A DNA stretch of 64,000 bases from Euonymus europaeus (taxonomy: Eukaryota; Streptophyta; Magnoliopsida; Celastrales; Celastraceae), in contig OY756965.1 of NCBI GenBank assembly GCA_963580455.1, forward strand, positions 24,340,902-24,404,901, in the 5' to 3' direction. The notes under the pieces are model-generated. The model had not been told where the DNA came from and searched no databases. It worked only from the letters and a program-made list of their open reading frames with translations. Every line of letters starts with the position of its first letter. Within the stretch, counting starts at the first letter, position 1. The position numbers were made by a program, and so were the translations under genes. Below are positions 35,309-48,661 of the stretch, in pieces.

Positions 35309-37058
35309 TTATTTTGACAACGTTGTGAAAAAGCCCAAGTTCTTGGCACCAGAAGAAACCAACTAGGGTTTTTATTCAAGAGTTAAACAAAGTCAATTAT
35401 TAGTGCATATTTTTTGTGTATGACAGGGTAATGTGCCTTTTCTTGTCGGAGTTAGCCCAGCTCCAATCATCTTCTAAAACCTCTACCAAATCCAACAATA
35501 CTAAACTAAATACATATATATATAGAGAGAGAGATGGGGTTAGTGGTGTCACCGTCAAAATCATTGTCCAGCAACTTCACATATCCACCATGTAAACAAT
35601 CAACTGTGGTCAATGGATTAGGGAATGTGGGGTCCGGGTGTTTTGCCACAGTGGGGCCTAACATATATATAGGTCAACTATGGGACATTGTAATTTGTAA
35701 CGACGAGTCTCTGATCAGCTGCGCCTCTTTATTTTTATTTTTTATTTTTTTAAAATTTTAGTACTAATTTTTAATATAAAAATTTACTTTTATTAATACA
35801 CACCCTTTTATGTCTTCTCTTAGCCCATGGATTAAATATGTCTCATACGATTTTGAAGTCATTATATCCAAGAAATGAGTAAAATATGTGACTCGAATGA
35901 ATGATTAAATGAATGTCTAGTTATATATTTTGATAATGAAGTGTGTAATCAAATTCCAATGAAATTATTATACAATATTATCAAAAATGATTAGTCATAT
36001 ATTACAAATGTAATCATTCAATAATTTATGAATATTATTTTTATAATGCAACATTTCATTTTGGATTCCCACTTTCTTTAACAAAAGATCTATGAATAAC
36101 TAAAAAAAAAGAGTCTAGAGATGCTGCCACCGGACTACTCTCATCACGTATGAGTACAATTGATGTACGGCCCACACTACGAGATTAAATTACCAACTAT
36201 TTTTAGTTTGGTATAATTTTTGTTAGATTTTTATCAAAATTTGGTGCGATATGACATTTGAGTAGGTTAGTAGAAGAAAGTTTAAAATTGGATGAAATTC
36301 ATCAAAAAAAAAAAAAAAAGTGGATGAAATTATTTATCAAAACCCTTTTATGGGGCTTACAAAGCCTCATCACCAATGTTGTTCGGACATCATCTCAGAC
36401 TGTCCGGACATACTACTCTCTGGACAATGGCAGGACAGAAGATCTACCTGTCCGGACTGGATAATCTCTGGACTAGAAAATTAATAAAATCATTCATTCA
36501 GCTTATAGTTAAACAAATAAAGCATTCACTAGCTAGGCCACTCAAGGAGGGGGAAAAATCATTGCAGCACTATCGAATTACAGACTCAATTAAAAAATAA
36601 GGACTAGTTAGGGCAAAACAATCATAAGTGTGCAGAAATAAAAGTGGGTGGCTATCAACATGCATAGAGACCAGAGATTCTCCAATGCACGCTAGTGGTA
36701 GTCCACTTATACCGCTATTCAAGCATGTCTGCCAACTTGGTTCTGCAATCATTTACCATGATTTTTAAAAACACAGTGGTTTGGGTAAACAACAAAAGAC
36801 CAGGGACTAATAAAACCTTTTCAGAAGTCTATTGAGAAGATGTTCTACCACACACACACACACAGAAGATCAGTCTCCCACACGGCCACGCATAATCAAA
36901 ATCAATAATTCAATATCAGCAAGAATCTTTGAAGATTGACATTTGCTTTGATGGGTGATGTTGTTGCCGTATCAGGTGGTCAAGTTAGTAGTCAAAGAGT
37001 GATTTCTCAACTGTGTTCTAAAGATATGTACCCAAAAAAAAAAAACAAGAAGAAGAAG
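35309..37058. other. Intergenic, no gene seen
   Basis: AT-rich. 36360-36475 carries repeated GTCCGGAC-type words (TGTCCGGACAT, TGTCCGGACTGG) in both orientations. A CA run lies at 36847-36862. No coding feature recognised. Confidence 0.55.
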
Positions 37059-37307
37059 ATCCCCGAGGCAAATCCTCAATAGGATCCTCCAACGCTCAAG
37101 TTATTTCAAAGGTTATTTAGAGAGTGATATGTGCTCATTGCTAGGAGATCTCACTTATAACAGTCTAGAGTTCAAAATTCAGAATTGAAAAAACATTAGA
37201 GATCCCAAGGCAAATTCTCAAGTCATTTGAAAGACTATTGAGAGAGTGACGTGCTCAGTGCTAGGAGATCTCACTTATAGCAGTCAAGAGTTCAAAGTTC
37301 AGAATTG
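37059..37307 (+). repeat. Tandem duplication, two units of about 110-130 bp
   Basis: Unit 1 (37059-37188) and unit 2 (37201-37307) share GGCAAAT.CTCAA, GAGAGAGTGA.GTGCTCA, GCTAGGAGATCTCACTTATA and GAGTTCAAA.TTCAGAATTG. They differ by scattered substitutions and a short insertion. No coding potential. Confidence 0.8.
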
Positions 37308-38137
37308 TTTACCTAGCGACGCATACCCCTTTTATATGAGCCATAAAAGATCATTTGAGAGAATTTTTAGGAGGATCAATCTTCTTCTCTCTGGCGTTCA
37401 GTCACGTAGGATTCTGAATAATTTGCAGGTTGCCATCGAATTTGAATAGCTTGATTAGTCTTTGAAAATGGATCCCTCGATTGTCATTCAACCAGAATCA
37501 CCCAACTAAAATAATCCAATCCTAACCCAGACAACCACACCTAGTCGTTAGACCTGAGAGTTCAGATTGGCAGTATTTTCCTGCTCTGCCAATTTTGGTC
37601 TGCGCAAGCCCAAGCCCTAGAACATAGGACTCCATGACAACATATGACTTTCACTGCAAAAGCTGGTACAAATCAGGGAAAATCTCAACAGCATCGCATA
37701 TGGCATTCTTTTAAACAAAGATGGAAGAACATCCATTCATCCAACCAAAAAAGAGCACCTCGTCTCCCCACATTTTGCTCCAGTCTTAATTTCTCTTAAT
37801 CACATAACAAGAGAATATTTCAACTCCGGCAATTCCACAAGGGAACTCTCACTGTACCAGCCGTTAAACGATCATATCAACTGCTGCTTCCTATCAGACC
37901 CAAATTTGGCTAAAGGAAAATAAAAAAAAAATTAAATATTGCGATAGATGGATAAATAAACCTATAAAAGAGTTGGTTCCCAACGCAAAGAACCATCACA
38001 CAAGAACGTCATGATATTATACTTTGGATTCCGACTGAACATAAATCAATCTGAAAGTCTTATGACAGACGAACAATTGAAAACTATTACAAATTCCTTT
38101 CCACTGATATTATAGGTACTCCAAGAAGGGTAGACAA
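37308..38137. other. Spacer and eIF5A 3'UTR side, no gene seen
   Basis: No recognisable coding exon. The right end, probably to around 38000, is likely eIF5A 3'UTR. Confidence 0.5.
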
Positions 38138-40116
38138 CTATTTTGGACCAATGTCCTTGAGGGCACAGATCTGCTCCTCTCCCATTGCAGACATAACAGT
38201 CACAACCAGATCCTTCCCATCACCAAAGCCATCCTTAATCTGCAAACCCAACATACACATAAGACAAATATAAATCAGAGTAATTTCAAATGATAGTACC
38301 GACACCCTTCCTTCCCATCAACAAAGCAACAACTAAAATTTACTTTTCCATCAAACACAAAATTATAGAGTGCAAGGTAAAGATCCCAACAATGGGAAAT
38401 CAAAAGGAACTAAACAAAAATTGTAAATGTAGAAGTATAAAATAAGGGGTTAGCCTATCAAACTATTCACTTAACCAACAAAATATAACAGTGCAAGGTC
38501 AACCAGATATGCACCAAAGAAACAGGAGGCCAAACAAACAAAACACAAGAAAATATGTCAAAATAATTCAAAAACGATCAACACAGATAGATAACACAAA
38601 GCTTTGACGTTAGCAAAAGTCAGCCAGACAGACCACCAACATGAACTTGAAGGGTTATAATACCATATATGACATAGGCACATAGCATTTGAAAACAAAA
38701 ATAACCAAGGATTTAAAACTTTATTGTATTTGTATAATAGGCAATGAAATTGAGGTCTTTTTACTCGAAAGAGAGAAATAAAAGCTATTAACCTGAGTCA
38801 GAAGAGCATCATCAGTTGGGAGCCTCAGATCATCCTTAGTGTTGCCATTTTCAGTGAGTAAACTTACCTGAAACATCAACATTCCAGTAAGTGATCATTA
38901 GTTTACATAATAAGGCATAGTCAAGGAAAACATTAAATAAAAACTCACAAATCCATCCTCGGAAATATCAATTAGCTGGTAATCAGTGCGATTAACATGG
39001 GGAACCTGCAAAAACACAGACAAACAAAGAAATGTGCGAATTTAGTACTAGTCATAAGAACTTTTTTAAAAAATTATACAAAAAGAATGTCATACATCAC
39101 AATTGTGGGAAGATGGCACAATATCTTCAAGCTTTTTGCCATTGAAGATGTCAATTGCAACAAAGTGGCACTTGGCATGGCCATGCTTGCCAGTCTTGGA
39201 TGTGGAAACTTCAACAACCTGTAAAAAAATTCATCAAGTACAACATAAAAACAGAGAAGAATAGTACATGGCCACATGGGACATTTAGTTTAGCACACTC
39301 AGTTCAACATACGTCTAGATGCATAAATATACACATGTAAACATACACTCAGCTAGATTGGAGATGTGTTTCAACAATAACTCCCCACTCAGAATTGTAG
39401 AAAATCACAAAAACCAGTAAATTCCCAATATTTTGATAAGAAACAATCACTCACACACAATGATCTGAGTTTCTGGTATCTTTCCTTGATAATCCAACTA
39501 GTTGTCAATTACCAATCACTTTATTATGGATAAAATAGACTACACTGCTAATCTCTATAATACTCCACTAATGCAAGTCACAACTGTAAAAGTTTTTTAT
39601 GTCAGATGCTTGTAACGTTTCAGTTAAAGTCCCTTCACAAATACAGGTTCCTCAAACAAGAGCCAAAGATATTTCCTCAGATTACTCTAAACAGCAGGGA
39701 AAAAAACAAATATTTTCAGACAGAGTGCAAAATTTCCCCCTTATATTTCAGAAAAATACCCTAAATCAATAAACTTATCGCCAACCCGAGAACAATCTGA
39801 TCTCAAAACGCTAAACCTCTGATCGACTGAAACTAAGTATACGGCAACTTCAAGTTAGAGAAATGTCAATTGATTCACGGTTAAATTCAACAAACTCACA
39901 AAAACAAAAGTTAAATTAAGATCTCCCAGTGACAAAAATTCAGTACAATACTATCGATCAAGAAAAATCAAACATAAGGCAGCGAAGGTGGACCTTGCAA
40001 GGGCGGCCTTTGATGACGATGTAGCCGTTCTTGCGGATGGCGCCTGCCTGCTGGGGGTAAGTCTTGGAGGCTCCGGCATCAGCCTTCGACTCGAACTGAT
40101 GCTCCTCATCGGACAT
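38138..40116 (-). CDS. eIF5A: Eukaryotic translation factor eIF5A
   Basis: Promotes peptide-bond formation and elongation at difficult sequences, and termination; active only after hypusine modification. Five exons on the minus strand: 40116-39994, 39218-39096, 39005-38949, 38867-38793, 38239-38138, giving exactly 159 aa, the standard plant length. It starts [20 protein letters not shown]. The hypusination loop reads [13 protein letters not shown], with the modified Lys at residue 52. The C-terminal OB-fold domain includes [28 protein letters not shown] and [20 protein letters not shown]. All splice sites are GT..AG and all introns phase 0. Every expected residue is present. Confidence 0.97.
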
Positions 40117-41203
40117 GACTTCGTCACTTACTCAAAACCTTGTTTCTGCTCCTGCGACTGATAGAGGGAGGCGCCGGGAAGAACGTGCGAATAAAGGTAA
40201 CCTTTTAAAGCGTCTCGCTTTCCTCTTCTGCCTGTCGAGGACTTCTTCGGGATTTATTATTTAGGGTTCGGCTTCATCAAACGACGACGTCCCAACATTC
40301 ACAGTGGGCCTGACGGGTAAAAGGGACGGCTGACGTGTAAAAAATTCAATGGTTAATGTTTGAGCACCTGTCGACATCCTCTCCCTATTAAAATTTAAAT
40401 TGAATTTCACGTTCACTATAAAAAAAATCAAATTATATATTTATCGCATCATCAATGTAGGATCAAAATTAATATAGAATCTCATTTATTTTATAAAAAA
40501 TAAAGTTACATGCTCAATTATATCAACAAAACATATATTTTAATATAATCATATCAGTAAAAATATATTTTCATACATTATCTCTTTCCCAACAAAAATA
40601 AATCAATGACTCACAATATAAAAGGGTAAATTAGATTTTTTTGCTCAAAATAGTAAAAATATTTCATGAAAATTTGAAATAAAAATTAAAGTAATCGTGA
40701 GCCATTGAATATCAACAAACGTTTTTTTCTTCTTCTTCTAACCTTCCAATTTCTTATAATCAGAGAAAAAATATGAAACAATCAAGAACATAAAACCAGT
40801 CGACCTCTACAAGGTCTATGTGGCAAATCATAGTTGCCGCCTCCATTTCTGGATACTTCAATCGTGACAAAAAAACTCCACATTGTGTTCTCCACAACAA
40901 TTCATCATTCAACATTATACAAAAACCAATGTTGGTATTAAACATAATATGTTTGCTTCATCTGCAGCATTACTATTATATGTCTTCTGGGGTCACTTTT
41001 AAAGTTAAATCTCTGGTTTTCATAGCAAATCCATCATCAGATTTGTCCGGGACTCTCAGGTATGCGACAGATTTACTGTCACCGACGTTTGTGTTTTTAA
41101 ATTTGGTAATCAAAATTCAAAAGTAGTGATTGGAATGGTTAGAATTTTGCCGTTGTATAATATGTAGTTTTTGTACTGATTGGGTATTTCTTTGTCAGAA
41201 AAT
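40117..41203. other. Space between divergent eIF5A and WEB/PMI2-like genes
   Basis: The two genes point away from each other, so this 1.1-kb stretch holds both promoters. Pyrimidine-rich DNA next to eIF5A (about 40140-40260) is its probable 5'UTR and core promoter. A 5'UTR intron for the right-hand gene is possible, because TTTGTCAG stands 7 bases before its ATG. No other gene seen. Confidence 0.55.
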
Positions 41204-43105
41204 ATGGGTGAGATCGATACCAAGCCGATCGAACCAGTCCATGTTGCGCGGGTTTTGTTCGGTGAGAAAGGTGATCGGAAGAACTACAAAACTTCCAGCA
41301 GTAGTGATGTAAGTATTCACAAGCTATCTGGTCATGCATAAAACCATTGCTCTGTCTATGTGAATTAGTATGATCCACATGAACATTTTGAGATATGAAT
41401 ACTCACATAGGTTTTATTTTTGTTTCTTTCTTTGTGTCAGCAAGAGACTGATAAAGAGAGAGATCACGATGACCTGTTAAAGGATTTGGCCAACTGCAAG
41501 GTACAATTGGAAGCAAAGGATGGCGCGTACTTGCAAGCGATGTTGAAGCTGGAACACCACCAGAAAACAGCTGATGTACTCTCCACCTCGCTGAAAAAGG
41601 CCGAGGTGGAGAGAGATTTCTACATGGAAGAATGTAGGACAGCTAAGTATCAGATCGAAGAGCTCGAAACGAGGGTAAAAGAGGCTGCTGAGCAACTTTC
41701 AGAGACTGTAAGAACAAAGGAGCAGCTTTCACAGACTCTAAGTGAGCTGAAGGCTAAACAAAATGAGGTGGTTAGATTGGAGGCAGAACTTGCTGCTGCA
41801 AGTGAATCAAATTTCGAGGCCATAGCGCGAGTAGAACTATGGAAACTCGCTGCTGATAAGGAGAGGGAGAAAGTGCAGGAGCTTGTAAGACACATATCGG
41901 AGCTCAATGAAGCTATATATATGTCGAAGATGGATGCCATTGACGCGGAGAAAGAACAATGTACTATATTGGCTGAAAAACATGCTGAGATTGAGTTGGC
42001 GATGGAAAAGGCAATTCAAGCACAAGAGGAGTTAGAAGACATGAGGAGACAATTGGAAGGAGTGCAGGAATTGGAGAACGAGCTGCTGGCGAAGACAGAA
42101 GTCGTTCATTTACTGCAGTTGGAACTGAATCAAGCATTTGAGTCTCTTAGCTCTTCCGAGAAAGCAAATGCTGATGCTATAAACGATACAAATAAGCTAA
42201 AATCATATATGGAAATAAAGGAAACAGAGAATTCTGAACAAGCATTGTACATAAAGGCATTGGAGATGGAACTGAGTCAGTTCAAAGAAGATATAAACAT
42301 TGCAAATGAAGAGGTTGGCCACTTGAAATTCGATCTCGAAATGCTAAGTGGAGAGCTACTAAAGAGAAGAACTGAAATAGAAGAAATCAAAGGAAGAGAG
42401 ACTGAAGCCCAAGATGAGATAGCATTGCTGAAATCTGAGCTTGATAATGAAATGTCAAAGACTGCATCGGCGGAGGCAGCTGAAGCAAGATATGGGAGTG
42501 CTGGATCAGCGCTCTATTATGATGTTGAAGCACAAGAGGCCGAGAATAAAAACCAATGGTTGAAACAAGGAGCAGGTGAGGCAAATGAAGAATCAGAGAA
42601 CTATAGTTTTATCAAACCCCAAAACCAAAACTTCTCTCAGAATCCACAACACTCTCCAATGGATGTCTTAGAAAAAACACTTGAGATTCATGAAAACGAT
42701 GGGAAGATTACAATTTCTGTTGAGGAATACATATCATTGTTGAAAACAGCTGAGGAGGCTGATAAGGTTTCTTTGAGACTTTCAGAAGACTCTAACCAGC
42801 TAACTGGGTACGACAAAAACAACGAATTAGAAACTCTAAAGAAGGAGTTGGAAGTTGCAAGGGTGAAACTCGGGGAGTTCAGGACTCGAGCAGAACAGGC
42901 TTCTAGCAGGGCCGAATCAGCAGAGAAAGCGAAAGCCGGGCTTGAGGATCAACTAAGGAAATGGCGCGGACAAAAGCAGAGAAGAAAGGCTGCTTTAGCT
43001 GCACTGAAAGAAGAATGTACTCCAAAAGTATTTAGTCCTCCCAAATATGACGACAGACCTAAAACATATCAGCCACTGGGGAAGGTACTGAACATGAAAT
43101 TCTAG
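41204..43105 (+). CDS. WEB family coiled-coil protein, PMI2/PMI15-like
   Basis: Two exons, 41204-41308 and 41441-43105, give 589 aa, close to Arabidopsis PMI2 and PMI15. The short first exon encodes MGEIDTKPIEPVHVARVLFG, a WEB-family N-terminal motif. The rest is nearly continuous heptad coiled coil rich in E/K/L/A, broken by a polar segment at about residues 410-455 (SENYSFIKPQNQNFSQNP). The conserved KITISVEEYISLLKTAEEAD block and the basic RKWRGQKQRRKAAL block near the C-terminus fit the family. These proteins act with WEB1 in chloroplast photorelocation by controlling chloroplast actin. No transmembrane segment or transit peptide is seen; cytosolic location is inferred. Which of PMI2 or PMI15 it matches cannot be settled by eye. 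Confidence 0.85.
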
Positions 43106-44270
43106 TTTTTCATAGTTTTCCTAAGCTCCATGGAATTATAGTTTTCAACTGTAATATTTTCTGAAGCAACGATATCCTTAATGGACTGATATTATGAGAA
43201 CACTCCAATTTCTCCAAATGAACTTGGTATGAAACCTCATACATTTTCTTGTTTTTTTGAATCGAGAACGACATCATATAATATAAATATCTGATATGGG
43301 TCAAAACTCGGGCTATCAAGTTGTTCTTGCCTATCTTGTAAGGCTGAATAGCAAATCAACCACAGCTCATGTTGCTTCGATTGCTTTAACAAAGTTGTTT
43401 TGGTTTGCATAATTTATATATTTTAGGCAACAATGTGCAGACATTTTTTGCTCCTCGTAAGAAGAGAAATTTTCCACCGGCGAGAATGGTTGGCATCATC
43501 CATATATGGAACAACTTTCTCTGTGGTTGAAAGGTCATAGTCACGAGTCATTTTTGCATCCATATAATGTTGTTTCATTGGTCAATAAAAAAACTGTATA
43601 AATGTAGTTGTTGTTGCCGATATACATCACTCATTTGACTTGTTGCCTATATATATATAGTTTGAAAAGTTCTTATTGGGGGTTTTAATGTAATGATGCA
43701 TCATGATGGAAAGCAATTTTCAATTACATTAATTTAAGTCAAATCGTGACAAAAAAGACACCCAAACTCACCCATAAACATCAGTAATCGACAAACAAAT
43801 ATTATGTGCGGTAAGGTTCGGTATTCGGGTACTGTAGCAAAACTACAGTTGAATCCATTGTGACGCATCACGGGATTCAAAAGATTTTCTTGCATATTTA
43901 TATTTTAATCGATTTTATGAATATGGTTGTATGATTTTTTATTCAAATTCCATATAAAAAATGTAGGCAATTTTTTTATGGAGGATTTATTAATAAATTA
44001 TTTAATAAAAATATGTATTCTTTTCACTCCCTTCAATTTTTTAATATTCCTAAACATCATTTAAATAATTCTGGACAAAACTATCATTATTCCAATAAAT
44101 CCTTATGTATTACATATGCTAACATCACCAGATTCTTTTTATTTTTTTTCTTTTAAAAACTTTAAAACACTTTTATCTCTCAAAATACATGTCTGATTTT
44201 AAAAAATATATATATATTCATAATCAACACGAAAAACTCTTTCCAATGAGATCCATTATCGATATGTTTA
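43106..44270. other. Intergenic AT-rich, no gene seen
   Basis: Contains the 3'UTR side of the WEB-family gene and AT-rich DNA without recognisable exons. Confidence 0.55.
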
Positions 44271-45890
44271 AATGTTCGTTCGTCAAATCCTCTGAATGAA
44301 CTCAGAGGATTTCTCAAACTTATCCAGAATTCAGAGAATTTCTCAAAACTCATCAAAACCAATCAAAAGAGTTTTCAAAATTAAGCAAATAAATTCAGAT
44401 GATTTCAGAAAAATATATCAAAAAATATAGATTTTTTGAAAATCAAACAAAAAACAACAAAAAATTTCAGAGGATTTCACAAACTTGTCACAAATTTAGA
44501 GGATTTCACAAAATTTACCAAAATAAATCAAAAGAATTTTTGAAATTAAGCAAAAAAAAAATAGAGGATTGCATAAAATATATAATAAAAATTATAAGAA
44601 TTTTTGAAAATCAAACAAAAAATAACCCGAAACTCTAAATCTTAAACCTAAAATTCCAAAATCCTAAATACTAAATCCTAATATCTTAAATCCCAAAATC
44701 ATAAAGTATAAACAATAAACTCTAATATTTTAAACACATACTCTTAAACTTTAAACCTTAAAACCATAAATCCTTTGAATTTTTCAAAAATCCTCTGAAT
44801 TTTTCATAAATCCTCTGAATGTAAACAATTCTAGTTTTAATTTTGAACAAAAAAATCTTATAAATAATTAAGAAGAATTTACAAAAATTATAAGAAAATC
44901 TTAAAATTCTACTAACATATATTCCTAAACCTCAAACCTTAAGTCCTAAACCCCAAAATCCTAAATAATGAATTATGTTTTCCTAAACCCTAAAACCTTA
45001 TACCATAAACTCTAAACTCTAAACTCTAAGGGGTCGTTTGGTTTGTGGAATTGGTAGGGAATAGACATGGAATGTGGAATGAAGCATTCCATTCTCTCAT
45101 TTGGTTGGATTAAATTTTGAGGGAATGGAATGCTCCATTCCATTCCTTCATCCTTCTCTCATACTTTTTCATTCCCACATTTTTATGTGGGAATAGCCCA
45201 TTCCACATGGAATGAGATACAAAATGACAATTTTGACCCCAATTAAATATTAATTAATATATTGTTATTAATTAATATTAATTGATACATTAATTAATAT
45301 ATTGTTATTTTATTTTAATTTGTTAATTTTGACTACATTTTTTTAAATTTGTTAATTATATATCATTAGAAATGCATATTAATTAATATATTGTTATTTT
45401 ATTTTAATTTGTTAATTTTGACTACATTTTGTTTTAATTTGTTAATTATATATAATTAGAAATGCACAAATGAAATATGTTAATTATACATAATTATAAA
45501 AGAAGGACATAATGGACAAAACACAATTTCATTCTCATTTTCATTCCCAGTTTTTATACATACCAAACGTGAGAATCAAAATCTCATTCTCATTCTCATT
45601 CTCATTCCCACTCAATCCATTCTAAAAACCAAACGACCCATAATATCTTAAACTTCAAAACCCTAAACTTTATCAAAATGAAACAAAAAAACAACTAAAA
45701 ATTTAGATGATTAGAGTATTTCTCAAACTTATCAAGAATTCAGATAATTTTACAAAACTCACCAAAACAATTCAGAAGAGTTTTTGAAATTATGCAACAA
45801 CAAAAAAAAAATCAGATGATTTCTTACCCAGAATTCAGAGGATTTTCGCAAAAGTCACCAAAATGGTTAAAAATTGTTATGGTATTTGGT
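44271..45890. repeat. Degenerate minisatellite mixed with telomere-like CCCTAAA variants
   Basis: A unit near 90-95 bp recurs with decay: AGAGGATTTCTCAAACTTAT ... CAAAACTCATCAAAACCAAT ... TTTTTGAAATTAAGCAA at about 44300, 44465 and 45700, with further partial units at 44770-44820 and 45800-45860. Between them, 44630-45029 and 45641-45672 consist of short words like AAACCCTAAAA, AAATCCTAAA and AAACTCTAAA, i.e. degraded plant telomere repeat on the C-rich strand. The block is split by the MITE at 45030-45640. Confidence 0.7.
45030..45640. mobile_element. PIF/Harbinger-like MITE, 611 bp, TAA target site
   Basis: Left end GGGGTCGTTTGGTTTGTGGA; right end in reverse TGGGTCGTTTGGTTTTTAGA. Both are followed by GAATGG/GGAAT-type words (CATTCTCATTC arrays). 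TAA flanks the element at 45027-45029 and 45641-45643. The interior has a self-duplication: ATTAATATATTGTTATTTTA TTTTAATTTGTTAATTTTGA occurs twice (about 45294 and 45379). No transposase. Confidence 0.8.
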
Positions 45891-47990
45891 TTTGTTTAAA
45901 ATATGAATTGAATTTTATTATGATATTATTCTCATAAGTTATTAGCTTTGGTTGTTAGTGAAGAATGTAATAAAAATATTGACATTTGTATTGAATAACT
46001 TTTTGTTGATGAATAAGTGTTTCATTGTTGATTTTGATAATATAATGATTCACAGATTTTAATGTATATGCATAGGTTACTGAGTCAACTAAATTTTGCG
46101 CATGTGAGTGCATGCGCTTAATTTTCATGAAAGAAAAAAAATTTGGTTGATCGACTCTTCACTTTGATTCATCAAAAGTAAAAATATTAGTTTATCTTTA
46201 AAAATATATAGATAAAATATATGATTTTCATCCAACTTTATGAGATTGTATTTATATTTATTTTATTATAATAATTATTTCCTAAATAAGGAGCAATGAT
46301 GTACTAATAAAAATAAGGATAAGTTTAAATGAGGGGAGGGTAAAATTGTCATTAATTGAGGTTAAAATTTAAAGTTATCATTGTTGAGCTAAGTTTTAAA
46401 TAATTGAGGATATATTGAGTTATAAACTTTTCAAAAAGACTAAATGAAATATAAAATCCATATAAATGACTTATCACCAAATAATCCCTTTTTTATTTAT
46501 ATCCAATCGTCAGGAATTGTCATTAATTTTTTATATTGAATTTGATTTTTTTAACAAAAATTATCGATGGATTCGTAAAATCAATCAAAATATAAATATA
46601 AATATTTTTAAAAATATTTATATCCCCATAAATCAGAATGGAGGGGCTCAATTATAATTGTTCTACACCACTCGATAAGATAGGATTAAAAATGATGACG
46701 AGTACGACAAACGGATCGAGGTTTTCATTTTGACTATAATTTGTAGTCAATTGCCGCACGAGTGATGGGAATATCTTTCTTCCCTTTTGTATTTGCCGTA
46801 TAAAGCCAAATCAAAATCAACATGATCGATGACCGACACATGTCATTTTCCTGTCCTTTAGATGCTTCTTAATTGGGCCTTTGTGCCTCGACTGTATGCA
46901 TCGGTCGTGGGAAGAACCCAACAACTTTCTTAGAAAATAATTTGGACTAATATTATTTTTAATTTTTTATGATCGAAAAATTATTTATATTTCATTTTTA
47001 TCGTATAAAATTAAAAACATTTTAGATTAATCATTTAAGTTTTGAATTTGTAATAATCTATAATTACTCGATTAGATTTTTACAAATCCGAACAAACTTG
47101 CTTATATTACAAGTTGATCATGATGTGGACATATTATTAATCAATTTCCAGGTGGAAATGTTTGTAACAACTGGACGTCCCTTTCTCTAACCATTTTTTC
47201 TTATTTTTTTGGGGGGTACTTGCTCTTTGTTTCATACATCAAATAATGGTTTTTCTTAAAATAAAATTAATAATTGATTTGCTACTTCCAGACGTGATGT
47301 TGATGTTTATTCTGCATCCCTTTGTCTCTAAATAGGTTAATTCAGTCCAAGCACCAAATATTTGTTTTAGGTCATTCACTAATTCTTTTTTAACCTAACA
47401 AATGTTCGGTACCTACAATACTAATCGGTGAATTTCACTAAAGCTACATCCTACAGACTCAAAAGTTTCGAATTTGATTTTCATCATGAGTAATATTTTA
47501 TTATTATATAAAAAATTGTTCACGCGGACAGAAATAATAGGGTGAAAATGAAAAGATAACTAGTCTAACCAAGACTCGGGAACGAAAAGTAGAACAAAAC
47601 GAAAATAAAAGAATTTTTTTATTTATAAATTTCCATGTCACCTTCACCATTCTCGTTGGGTTTTGACTAAAAATGGCCGACCTGATTACATTAATATGCC
47701 ACTATATACATAAAAACAAAATAAATAGAAATAAAATAAATTGCAACAATGACCATCAACGTTAAAATTCCATGAGATAACAAGAAGTTGCCAAATGTAC
47801 ACGATAGCGTTAGTTTCTTTAATGCACACGAGGGAGCCTTAGTTTTCAAGGAAGATGAAGGTTCTTTGAAAATTTCTTTCGACTTTTTGGACCTATAATA
47901 ATAATATTCCTCATATTTTGTTTTTCTCTTTCTAGTCTTACACGTTATGATGCTGGTTTTTGACTAAAATAGTACACAAAAATTAACAAT

Positions 47991-48023
<33 letters not shown>

Positions 48024-48330
48024 ATAGCAGTTAGGATCGAGAGGAGCACATTTCCTCTCAAAGTTTTTAATTTGATTCTTATTTTGAATAGAATTTTCAT
48101 GTGCTTAATTAATCTGTCTATGGCCACCGTAAAATTTATCCCATGTGTTATGTATACACTCCGAAAGTACTAGTTGTGAATTTCCGCATGAAAAATTACA
48201 CGCTTTCCATTAAATTTAGCTGAAAATTCGAATTTTTTTTAAAAATCAACTGATAATCAAGAAAACGATTTGGCAAAAATACGTCAAAAAATCGACCGTT
48301 AACACTAGTTAGTCGGATGTTTGGTGAAAC
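45891..48330. other. Intergenic AT-rich, no gene seen
   Basis: No gene or bounded repeat recognised apart from a (TA)n run at 47995-48020. Confidence 0.55.
47995..48020. repeat. (TA)n microsatellite
   Basis: About 13 TA units in intergenic DNA. Confidence 0.9.
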
Positions 48331-48528
48331 TGTTGAGAACCCACACTGGCTACAGTCACAGATCAACCCCACATGCCAACCAAAGCCCAACCGACGCCCT
48401 TGCGGGCCGGCTGTAACCAAAGCCCATGGGCTGAAATCCCATGAAAACCTTGGCTAACATGTAGGGGAGACTCCGCACCTTTAAGCTAGAGTTGGTAGCT
48501 CTATTTTAACGATGTGAGATTCTCATCA
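48331..48528 (-). repeat. LTR of the TRIM (3' LTR in element orientation)
   Basis: 198 bp, one mismatch to its partner; directly preceded in element orientation by the polypurine tract. Confidence 0.92.
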
Positions 48529-48661
48529 ATCCTCCCCCCTTGGACAGCCGACGTCCACGACGGCTACTCTCGCCTGGCGGCTACGCTCGCCCGACAGACG
48601 GCAGCCCTTTCCCGGACGGAAGCCCTCTCCGCAGGGGCGACTCTCTCAATGAAAGCACCAA

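Noticed and set aside
35534..35761. 75-aa plus-strand frame
   Set aside because: No domain, no splice context, and low-complexity AT-rich end.
44271..45672. True telomere or chromosome end
   Set aside because: The CCCTAAA-type words are degraded and non-periodic, with genes on both sides.
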